Shown: in pieces, positions 1 through 5,196 of the stretch | Layout of the letters: each line of letters begins with the position of its first letter | How positions within the stretch are numbered: position 1 is the first letter of the stretch | Source: an uncultured Collinsella sp. | Lineage (GTDB): Bacteria; Actinomycetota; Coriobacteriia; Coriobacteriales; Coriobacteriaceae | DNA: 9,274 bases | Assembly (NCBI GenBank): GCA_902494855.1 | Contig: CABUVC010000056.1 | Location: forward strand, 1-9,274 | Reading direction: 5' to 3' | Program-made: the position numbers and the translations under genes | The notes under the pieces: model-generated | What the model was told of the DNA's origin: nothing | The model's input: only the letters and a program-made list of their open reading frames with translations | The model's database searches: none

Positions 1-417
1 AGATTTCCTGGTCAGATAGCCATGACGAAGGCTTTCAGGCGACCGTTTAATTGTCGTGTATCGGATAAAGGCGTTATTAGCGTCGGTGAGCGAACGTCTT
101 TCAATTACGGTTGCGTCCTGATTGCTCATGAACGAATTGAGATTGGCAGAGGCTGCCTATTTGGTCCAAACGTCCACGTGTATGACTTCGACCACGGTAT
201 ATCGCAGAATGGAGTCATGTATCGGGACCAGCCGACTACGACTGCGCCCGTGCATATTGGCGACAACGTCTGGCTTGGCGCGAATGTCGTGGTGCTTAAA
301 GGTGTAACCATTGGCGATAATGCGGTCATCGCTGCGAATAGCGTTGTTCTTAAAGATGTACCTGCGAATATGCTATTTCACGAAAAACGGGATCTAGTTT
401 ATAGAGAGATTCAATAG
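1..417 (+). CDS. Hexapeptide-repeat acyltransferase, 5'-partial
   Basis: The frame is open from the first base and ends in TAG at 415-417. The first ATG (22) has no Shine-Dalgarno sequence and follows seven open codons, so the true start is probably outside the window. From that ATG 131 residues are seen; family members usually have about 180-220. Isoleucine/valine-rich hexapeptide turns of a left-handed beta helix are clear, especially HIGDNVWLGANVVVLKG and VTIGDNAVIAANSVV at about residues 78-108. The segment VYDFDHG near residue 55 carries the histidine expected as catalytic base in this maltose/galactoside acetyltransferase-like group. Such enzymes move an acetyl group from acetyl-CoA to a sugar, often in capsule or exopolysaccharide synthesis. 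The cytoplasmic sugar-acetylation role is inferred from the family; the acceptor cannot be told. A terminator follows, so this is the last gene of its unit. Confidence 0.85.
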   Translation, partial: RFPGQIAMTKAFRRPFNCRVSDKGVISVGERTSFNYGCVLIAHERIEIGRGCLFGPNVHVYDFDHGISQNGVMYRDQPTTTAPVHIGDNVWLGANVVVLKGVTIGDNAVIAANSVVLKDVPANMLFHEKRDLVYREIQ

Positions 418-508
418 GATGCTGGATTGGCTTTCAATTCACGATGTACGCTGATCCGATAAAGCAGTATTGATAATGGCTTAATTGGATTAAAGCGTGC
501 TTGCATTA

Positions 509-539
509 GGGGTATCGGCGTGGGTCGATACCCCTTTTT
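509..539 (+). terminator. Intrinsic terminator of the acyltransferase unit
   Basis: A perfect 9-bp stem (GGGGTATCG at 509-517, CGATACCCC at 526-534) encloses an 8-nt loop and runs directly into five T residues (535-539). It lies 92 nt after the acyltransferase stop, with no gene between. It should end transcription of that gene. Confidence 0.9.
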
Positions 540-540
540 A

Positions 541-1202
541 ACTGTTTGAAACCGCATCACTGGTAACGTCAAGTTTTTTTTGGAAATTGACAACCACATG
601 ACGGAACACGGTCCGCGCTCTGTCATGTGGTCTCTGGCGGCTAAGCAGCGAATCACAGACGAAAGGGATACGTGCCGAATTTGCGAACAACGTAACGGTC
701 GACGAGGAACTGCTGTGCAAGGAAATGAAGACTCCTCCGAGTAAGACCATCGAGGAGGCGTCCAGCGCGCTGCTCGATGAGGAAGCTAATGGGGGATGGT
801 GCTGTCGGTTGCGCTGGTCGCGCTGACGGGGGCGGCGTTGTTGTCTCTTTTGACATCTACTGCGGAATCACTTGAGTCGGTGGTGTTTGAGCTTGTGGTC
901 CCTTCGGCCTTGTCAGTATCGCTTATTGCTGTCTTAGTTTGTGCCTGTTGCGCGGCTGTTGCTTGAGGCCGCATGGCTTCTGCGATGACCGCCATGGGTA
1001 TTGGTGCGCTTGCCATGGACATGCGCGCGATTGCACATAGTGGGCGATGGGGGGCGTAGCGGAGCCTCACTGGGAGCAGGCGATAGGGTCCAAAAGCAGC
1101 ACCGGGCTAGCATGCCGCGCATATTTTGTTGGGGTTTTCGGAAACACCAGTAAACATCAGCGAGATTTCTGTGTTAGCGATGGAATAATTTAGCCAAATA
1201 TA
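541..1202. other. Stretch without a confident gene, probable coding debris
   Basis: I find no gene here that I can defend. One plus-strand frame stays open around 659-800 and reads in a protein-like way (for example TIEEASSALLDEE near 750-790), but it has no start signal and runs into a stop after about 45 further bases. From 796 to 966 a 56-codon plus frame beginning with ATG is very rich in Val, Leu and Ala. Its mirror on the minus strand (786-1070) is a Ser/Thr/Asp/Ala-rich 94-codon frame resembling a surface-protein linker. At most one of these can be real, and neither has a convincing Shine-Dalgarno sequence. The simplest reading is leftovers of decayed genes. Confidence 0.5.
594..630. 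repeat. 12-bp inverted repeat (stem-loop)
   Basis: CCACATGAC at 594-602 is exactly complementary to GTCATGTGG at 622-630. The stem extends inward by three pairs (603-605 with 619-621, one of them G-U), leaving a 13-nt loop. A run of eight T residues lies about 10-20 nt upstream on the plus strand, but no T-run follows the stem in either direction, so it is not a standard terminator. It could be an operator, a small-RNA hairpin or a mobile-element end. Confidence 0.6.
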
Positions 1203-1232
1203 GTCGGCCGAGATTGACCAATCCCGGCCGAC
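1203..1232. terminator. Strong GC hairpin, possible terminator of the transglutaminase-like gene
   Basis: GTCGGCCG (1203-1210) pairs with CGGCCGAC (1225-1232). After one A/C mismatch, GATT (1212-1215) pairs with AATC (1220-1223) around a 4-nt loop. It lies about 130 bp beyond the stop of the minus-strand gene. The trailing sequence on that strand is only AT-rich (TATATTTGG), not a clean U-run; on the plus strand CCATTTTA follows. Terminator function in either direction is therefore uncertain. Confidence 0.45.
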
Positions 1233-1364
1233 CCATTTTAGCCAGCACGCCCGCATCTATGACTTTCCTATCGCATTCCTACATTCCCTCGGGCTGGATC
1301 CCCCTCACCTTCACCGCCTGGGGGGACGGCCTCCACCGAGCAGGTGTCGAGTCCCTGTCGCGGT

Positions 1365-2888
1365 TCAGCTGCTGCTCGACGTCATCTCGACCTTCGACTC
1401 GGTCGATAGATAGTCTTTGTTTCTAGCGGTCTTCCAGTCTATTTGATTCATCGCATACGCAACGATTCCGTTTTGAATCCCCGAGATGCTCTGCGGGATG
1501 GACTGGTTATCAGCAGCGATGGAAAAACTCTCTTCCTTGGCATCCAGGTGCTGCTGAATGCGGTCGGCGTACTTTTCTGCCCATTCATCGGCCTTGCCAT
1601 TTCGCACAAAGTAATTGTTGGACAGGTCGGTCGAGCGGTAGGCGTGGCCGTCCTTCTGGTAGTTGGCCGTGTGGTCGGAGTGGGCGATTGTCATGAGCTC
1701 GTCGGTCAGGCCAAAGTACAGATGGCGCTGGTCCAGGTCTCCGTACCAGTTGTCGCTGGTGTCGTCCCAGGTTAGGTCCATCTGGCACCATTTGCCGTCG
1801 ATCTTTACGGCGTTCCAGATGTGGCCGTTGCCGGTGATGCGGCCGTTGGCGATGCCCGCAGCGTCAAGGAGCTTGGAGTAGATGCGCTGGTAGCTCTCGC
1901 AGGTGCCCTGGTGGCGGGTGAGGCCGCTTTCGGCCGAGCACCAGTTAAGGCTGTGGTCGTACTCCAGCTGGTCAAGAGTCCAGTCGTGCAGCCACAGGGC
2001 GCGGGCGTAGTCGGACCCGTCGGTATCGGCGCTGCATTTGTCGACTGCGGACTTCACGATGGCGCTGACCGCCGGATAGGCGTCGTCGTTCGCGCTCGCA
2101 AACACGTTTGAGCGCAGATAGTACACGCCGGCCGCCTTATCCATCAGGTAAAAGCGCAGGTAATAGGTGCCGCTAGCGGTCATTTCGAACTGGTAGTCGT
2201 GCGATGTGCATTCGCCGGTGTATTGCTGCCACTGGTTACGGCTGGGGTCGGCAACGCTTTCGCTGCTACCGTCGGGATCCATATACGTCGGTGCGTCCAT
2301 GCGGAATTGGTACGCACCGCTTCCGCCCGTCGCAGTCACATGGAACGTGGTCTCCTGGCCGAGCCTCGGGTCGTTCCATTGGACGGTGAGCGTGATGTCG
2401 CCGCTTTGCGCGGTGGTGCTGTGCTGGTAGTTCGCGGCCGCGTTCGCCGGTTTGATTTCAAATGGGATCGCGCAGGTGCCGCTGTAGTTCTGGTCGTCGG
2501 CGGTCACAACGGCGGTCGCCTGACCGATGGCTACGTTGTTCTCGTAGGCGACAGTGTACTGGTCGCTCGGCACGGTCGACGACGTGACGGTGGGCATCAC
2601 GGGATTGCCCGTGTAGCGAATGTCGGTGTCCTCGATACTGAACATGCTGGCGTCGATCGGCTGCGTTGCGTTGGCCGTTACATTGGTGCCGGAGGCGGCG
2701 CTGATTTGATCGTTTGCCCGGGCTTGGCCCGACGTGGTTTCGGCTGGGCTCTCGTTAGGTTTGCCGGCGCTTTGCGCGGCGGGTTCTGGCGCACTGGCGA
2801 TTTCGGCAAGCGCGGGTGACGGGATAAAACCAACCGTCATTACGAGCGAGAGCGCGATGGAAAGGACGCAGGAGGCAGGCTTACGCAT
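1365..2888 (-). CDS. Secreted transglutaminase-like protein with Ig-like repeat
   Basis: The 507-aa product starts at the ATG at 2888, chosen because AAAAGGGG lies 5 nt upstream; an in-frame ATG 54 nt earlier lies inside the 44-bp repeat and lacks such a site. Residues 1-28 form a signal peptide (basic Arg-Lys, hydrophobic core, cleavage after ALA), so the protein is exported. A Ser/Ala/Thr-rich linker follows to about residue 85. Next comes an Ig-like/MBG-type repeat (about 86-147, with YTGNPVMPTVT and YTVAYENNVAIG). A beta-rich middle leads to a transglutaminase-like core: Cys330 in QGTCESYQRIYSKLLDAAGI, His356 in NGHIWNAVKIDGKW and Asp371 in MDLTWDD make the Cys-His-Asp triad. Such domains act as cell-surface cross-linking enzymes or peptidases; the substrate is unknown. 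No cell-wall anchor motif is seen. The last 13 or so residues (STESKVEMTSSSS) look unlike the family, suggesting a broken 3' end. An insertion sequence sits 57 bp upstream of the start. Confidence 0.88.
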   Translation of the reverse strand: MRKPASCVLSIALSLVMTVGFIPSPALAEIASAPEPAAQSAGKPNESPAETTSGQARANDQISAASGTNVTANATQPIDASMFSIEDTDIRYTGNPVMPTVTSSTVPSDQYTVAYENNVAIGQATAVVTADDQNYSGTCAIPFEIKPANAAANYQHSTTAQSGDITLTVQWNDPRLGQETTFHVTATGGSGAYQFRMDAPTYMDPDGSSESVADPSRNQWQQYTGECTSHDYQFEMTASGTYYLRFYLMDKAAGVYYLRSNVFASANDDAYPAVSAIVKSAVDKCSADTDGSDYARALWLHDWTLDQLEYDHSLNWCSAESGLTRHQGTCESYQRIYSKLLDAAGIANGRITGNGHIWNAVKIDGKWCQMDLTWDDTSDNWYGDLDQRHLYFGLTDELMTIAHSDHTANYQKDGHAYRSTDLSNNYFVRNGKADEWAEKYADRIQQHLDAKEESFSIAADNQSIPQSISGIQNGIVAYAMNQIDWKTARNKDYLSTESKVEMTSSSS

Positions 2889-2900
2889 GACGGCCCCTTT

Positions 2901-2944
2901 TCTGTAATCGGAACAGGTACGATTCTGCAAGCGTACCGGCATTT
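2901..2944. repeat. 44-bp direct repeat, copy 1
   Basis: This is identical over 44 bases to 4500-4543. The copies abut the two ends of the insertion sequence, with 1 nt between repeat and inverted repeat on this side and 2 nt on the other. Inside the repeat, GGTACG and CGTACC form a 6-bp inverted repeat with a 10-nt spacer. This copy covers the leader just upstream of the ribosome binding site of the transglutaminase-like gene. Confidence 0.95.
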
Positions 2945-2945
2945 A

Positions 2946-2960
2946 ATATGAGCAGGACAT
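2946..2960. repeat. Subterminal inverted repeat, transposase 3' side
   Basis: ATATGAGCAGGACAT here is the exact reverse complement of 4483-4497. It marks the end of the insertion sequence downstream of the transposase. Confidence 0.93.
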
Positions 2961-2966
2961 TGTCAA
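2961..2966 (-). promoter_or_regulatory. Outward-facing -35 hexamer at the element end
   Basis: On the minus strand this reads TTGACA, the full consensus, pointing out of the element toward the transglutaminase-like gene. In the linear form the nearest -10-like sequence, TTAAAT, is only 14 nt away, so the promoter would be poor. In a circular form the other end would be joined here and could place a better -10 (for example TATGAG) at about 18 nt. Junction promoters of this kind are known for IS110-type circles. The assignment is inference from the hexamer and its position. Confidence 0.35.
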
Positions 2967-3262
2967 GAGGCAAAATCGGGCCTGGCCCCAACGATATGGG
3001 GTCAGGCCCTCTCCCTATATCAACCCGTCCGCGGCGACCTCGGCGTGTCTTACCGACGCTCGTCTTTGCAGTTTAATATCCGCCCGCGGCGATCTCTCGC
3101 TGGGCAATCCGTTGCTACGGCTGAGGCTTCTACGTCGAACCGACAGTCTGTGCACGCGTGTGGCGCCCTGGGCGCTCGCAGAAAAGGGACCTGAGGTTCG
3201 CCTCAACGGCTTCGGATCGAACCGCTTCCGGGGTGACTGGCTTATGTGCGGGGGACCGCCCC
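2967..3262 (-). ncRNA. Candidate seek/bridge guide RNA region of the insertion sequence
   Basis: About 300 bp between the transposase stop and the element end carry no credible gene but much structure. A 12-bp stem with one wobble (2978-2989 with 2998-3009) holds an 8-nt loop. A 5-bp stem with a CGAA tetraloop on the transposase strand lies at 3192-3205. A 16-bp imperfect direct repeat (14 of 16 identical) lies at 3026-3041 and 3081-3096. Two segments match the element junctions: CATATCGT across the 2978-3009 loop (minus strand) equals 4493-4500, and TTTAATAT at 3072-3079 equals 2942-2949. In IS1111-type elements the guide RNA is encoded downstream of the transposase in the same orientation, which fits. 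Exact RNA ends cannot be read from the sequence. Confidence 0.5.
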
Positions 3263-4375
3263 CTACGCCTCCTCGGCCATGAGGCCGACCGCCCACACCC
3301 AGCAGGCGAGCTCGCGCGCCGTGGCGACGTTCGCCTTGTTGCCGTGGACCCCGCGCGCGAGCAGCGCCCCGCGCCTCTCGACCAGCCTCCGCACGCCCTT
3401 GGCGGCATGCCTGCGGGCGCCCCGGTCCGGGGCCTGGCCCTTGGCGAGGTCCTTCGGCCGCCCCGAGCACGTCAGGTAGTGCCACGCGGCCTCGACCAGC
3501 GTCTTCCTCAGGTGCTTGTTGCCGGCCTTGGTGATCGCGCCCCTGCGGTCGCTCTCCCCGCTGGAGTGCTCGGAGGGCGTCAGGCCGACCCACGCGGCGA
3601 ACGAGCGGGCGTTCCCGAACCTCGAGAACTCGCCGGCCTCGAACACGAGGTCGGCGGCCGTCGCGGTGTCGACGCCCTTGAGGCAGCGCAGGGAGTCGAC
3701 CCTCCTCCTCCACCTGGGCTTGCGGGCCTCGGCCTCGACGAGCCCCTCGAGCCTCGCCTTCTCCTCCGCCGCCCGCCTGACCGCGTCGACGTAGTAGGCG
3801 AGCACCTCCTCGTCGGCCCCCTCCGCGAACCTAATCGACTCGATCCAGGACCAGTGCGCCCGGGTCCAGTTGCCCTTCCTGCGGCCGGTGGGCGTCCTCT
3901 CGTCGAAGACGAGCCCGTGCCTTAGCAGGAACTTGGAGAGCCGCTGCTTCGAGCGCGAGAGGTCGTCCCTCGCGTCCTCGAGCGCCCTGGTCAGGTCGCG
4001 GGCGGCCTCGCACTCGTCGTCGGGGACCCACACCTCGACCACGTTGCCGACCGACAGCATGCGGGCGAGGAACTCGGCGTCGTTGCGGTCGTTCTTCCTG
4101 CGCCTGTCCGCGCTGGGCTTGATCATCTTCGAGACGGCGCCGACCACGCAGTCGACCCCCAGGCCGGAGAGCCTCTTCTGCAGGTCGAACCCCGTGACCC
4201 CGGACTCGTACACGCACCTGGCCTTTGGGTCCACGGACCGCACCCACTCCGCGACGGCGCCGGCGTCGTAGCCGAAGGTCGCGGCGCGCACCTCCCCGGT
4301 CATGACGTCGAGGGAGACGGCCTTTATCGAGCGGGCGTGGACGTCGAGGCCGACGAAGGTGGTAGTATCGAGCAT
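3263..4375 (-). CDS. IS110/IS1111-family DEDD-serine transposase
   Basis: The 370-aa product is full length for the family. Start ATG at 4375 is preferred because GGAAGGGG ends 5 nt upstream; an ATG 15 nt earlier overlaps that site. The N-terminal RuvC-like DEDD domain shows Asp11 in FVGLDVHARSIK, Glu57 in VYESGVTG, and Asp96 and Asp99 in KNDRNDAEFLARM. A helical, Arg/Glu-rich linker (about 120-215) follows. The C-terminal IS116/IS110/IS902-type domain contains a helix-hairpin-helix-like LKGVDTATAADLV (232-244), then WVGLTPSEHSSG and ESDRRGAITKAGNKHLR (262-290). One of the serines at 271-275 is the likely nucleophile. The enzyme works with a guide RNA and forms circular intermediates. No frameshift or stop is present, so the element may be active. 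The gene is far richer in GC than the flanking genes, consistent with recent arrival. Confidence 0.95.
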   Translation of the reverse strand: MLDTTTFVGLDVHARSIKAVSLDVMTGEVRAATFGYDAGAVAEWVRSVDPKARCVYESGVTGFDLQKRLSGLGVDCVVGAVSKMIKPSADRRRKNDRNDAEFLARMLSVGNVVEVWVPDDECEAARDLTRALEDARDDLSRSKQRLSKFLLRHGLVFDERTPTGRRKGNWTRAHWSWIESIRFAEGADEEVLAYYVDAVRRAAEEKARLEGLVEAEARKPRWRRRVDSLRCLKGVDTATAADLVFEAGEFSRFGNARSFAAWVGLTPSEHSSGESDRRGAITKAGNKHLRKTLVEAAWHYLTCSGRPKDLAKGQAPDRGARRHAAKGVRRLVERRGALLARGVHGNKANVATARELACWVWAVGLMAEEA

Positions 4376-4482
4376 GGGAGCCCCTTCCATGAATGCGGCG
4401 TGGCCGCCGCGGCTGAATTAGACACTCACCATTGTCGGCCTAATCCGCGGTCTTTCATGCAGCAGGGGCTCTCAATGTTTTT
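4376..4482. other. Short non-coding end upstream of the transposase
   Basis: About 107 bp separate the transposase start from the inverted repeat. It carries the Shine-Dalgarno sequence GGAAGGGG (4381-4388, minus strand) and no open frame of note. No convincing promoter hexamers are visible, which fits expression from a junction formed on circularisation. Confidence 0.5.
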
Positions 4483-4497
4483 ATGTCCTGCTCATAT
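4483..4497. repeat. Subterminal inverted repeat, transposase 5' side
   Basis: ATGTCCTGCTCATAT is the exact reverse complement of 2946-2960 and marks the other end of the element. The next two bases (CG) separate it from the second copy of the 44-bp repeat. Confidence 0.93.
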
Positions 4498-4499
4498 CG

Positions 4500-4543
4500 T
4501 CTGTAATCGGAACAGGTACGATTCTGCAAGCGTACCGGCATTT
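4500..4543. repeat. 44-bp direct repeat, copy 2
   Basis: Identical to 2901-2944. Joining 2944 to 4544 would rebuild one uninterrupted copy, so 4544 onward is probably the original upstream DNA of the transglutaminase-like gene. A -10-like TATACT on the minus strand (4554-4559) would then lie roughly 67 nt before its start codon. It is now about 1.6 kb away. Confidence 0.93.
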
Positions 4544-5058
4544 CAACGATTGCAGTATAAACGAAAAACCGCAGGTTGTAGACGAGTTTGGCGTGTTTCA
4601 AGGGCGCGGTAAGCATTTGCCGTTCCAAGCGATGTTGCGAACGCAGACTGGTGATTGCTTGCTGGCTTGTGGTGGTGTTTGGGTTGCTAAGCGAGGGCTG
4701 CTTGTTGCGTGGGTTGGTTTTATTGGTGTGGGTTTGGACACTGTATGGAGATGACGATGGCTGGAGCGGGGTAGGGAGTTGTGACGCGGATTGGGGATGC
4801 TGGGTGGCTGGCCGATTGCGTGCAACGGCCTAACGCGTTGTTTGCGGTGCACGGCCAATAGATCTCTGTAGGGGGCCTACCCAACGTAAGGCGTCTGAAG
4901 GCATTTCCCTGGAAGCTCGGGCTTCCTGGATATCTTGGCGATTAAGATGCGCCCCATGCTCAGCCGGCATATAGAATGGACTGTGGACGTGACGATTGCC
5001 TGCTGCTGACATGTTGGTTAATCGACGATGATGGCAGCGACGGAGATTGATTGGGGCA
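4544..5058. other. Intergenic stretch without a confident gene
   Basis: No gene can be supported. A plus-strand frame from a TTG at 4588 to about 4833 is Gly/Val/Leu/Trp/Cys-rich, lacks a ribosome binding site and looks like a by-product of the G/T-rich composition. Two small hairpins are present: GTAGG/CCTAC (4868-4880) and GGAAGC/GCTTCC (4911-4926). A TAGAAT sequence (4972-4977) resembles a -10 box for the genes to the right, but no -35 stands at the right distance. Confidence 0.5.
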
Positions 5059-5138
5059 GTCGGCATGTTCGCGAGCGAAAAGGCGGCCCTGCTCGGCGAT
5101 GTGCCGACTTTTATTGTAGCGAAGGCGTTGGTGACGCC
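5059..5138 (+). promoter_or_regulatory. Structured leader ahead of the DUF262 gene
   Basis: GTCGGCA (5059-5065) pairs with TGCCGAC (5102-5108), which is followed by TTTTATT. Nested inside, CGAGC (5072-5076) pairs with GCTCG (5091-5095). A separate hairpin GGCGT/ACGCC lies at 5124-5138. The outer stem plus T-run could act as a weak terminator or attenuator upstream of the nuclease gene. The same bases may encode a 43-aa peptide, so part of the symmetry could be chance. Confidence 0.35.
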
Positions 5139-5196
5139 GAGAGGCGGCAAGGCCGACAAAACTATTGCGAAGGCAAGGGATCAACATGGCATTTGA
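5065..5196 (+). CDS. Possible small basic protein overlapping the nuclease gene start
   Basis: A 43-codon frame (begins MFASEKAALLGDVPTFIVAK) ends in TGA at 5194-5196, overlapping the nuclease ATG (5186) by 11 nt as in translational coupling. The candidate ribosome site is a GGGG run 8 nt before the ATG, which is modest. I do not recognise the product. It has no membrane segment and is Lys/Arg-rich in its second half. It could be a short regulator or partner, or the tail of a lost gene: the frame stays open for 11 codons before the ATG. Confidence 0.3.
   Translation: MFASEKAALLGDVPTFIVAKALVTPRGGKADKTIAKARDQHGI

Larger units (their letters stand above)
2946..4497 (-). mobile_element. IS110-family (IS1111-type) insertion sequence, complete
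   Basis: The element contains one intact DEDD/serine transposase gene on the minus strand, bounded by a 15-bp perfect inverted repeat (2946-2960 and 4483-4497). About 107 bp lie upstream of the transposase and about 300 bp of structured non-coding DNA downstream. Subterminal inverted repeats plus a long non-coding 3' end are the marks of the IS1111 branch; classical IS110 elements lack inverted repeats and have the long non-coding part upstream. The exact tips probably lie 1-3 nt outside the inverted repeats. The element is much more GC-rich than its neighbours, and it splits the upstream region of the transglutaminase-like gene. Confidence 0.88.

Noticed and set aside
2199..2819. 206-codon plus-strand frame opposite the transglutaminase-like gene
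   Set aside because: It lies wholly antisense to a gene with signal peptide and catalytic triad, and its Val/Arg/Gly-rich product has no recognisable features.
3205..3235. tRNA T-arm-like string GGTTCGATCC on the minus strand
   Set aside because: Only a 3-bp stem can form and no acceptor, D or anticodon arm surrounds it; it belongs to the insertion sequence non-coding end.
3015..3925. Long open frames overlapping the transposase on both strands
   Set aside because: They are shadows of a very GC-rich gene: Arg/Gly/Pro-rich or low-complexity products without domains, while the DEDD transposase frame is unmistakable.
4588..4833. Hydrophobic 81-codon plus-strand frame
   Set aside because: TTG start, no ribosome binding site, Trp/Cys/Gly bias explained by G/T-rich DNA.
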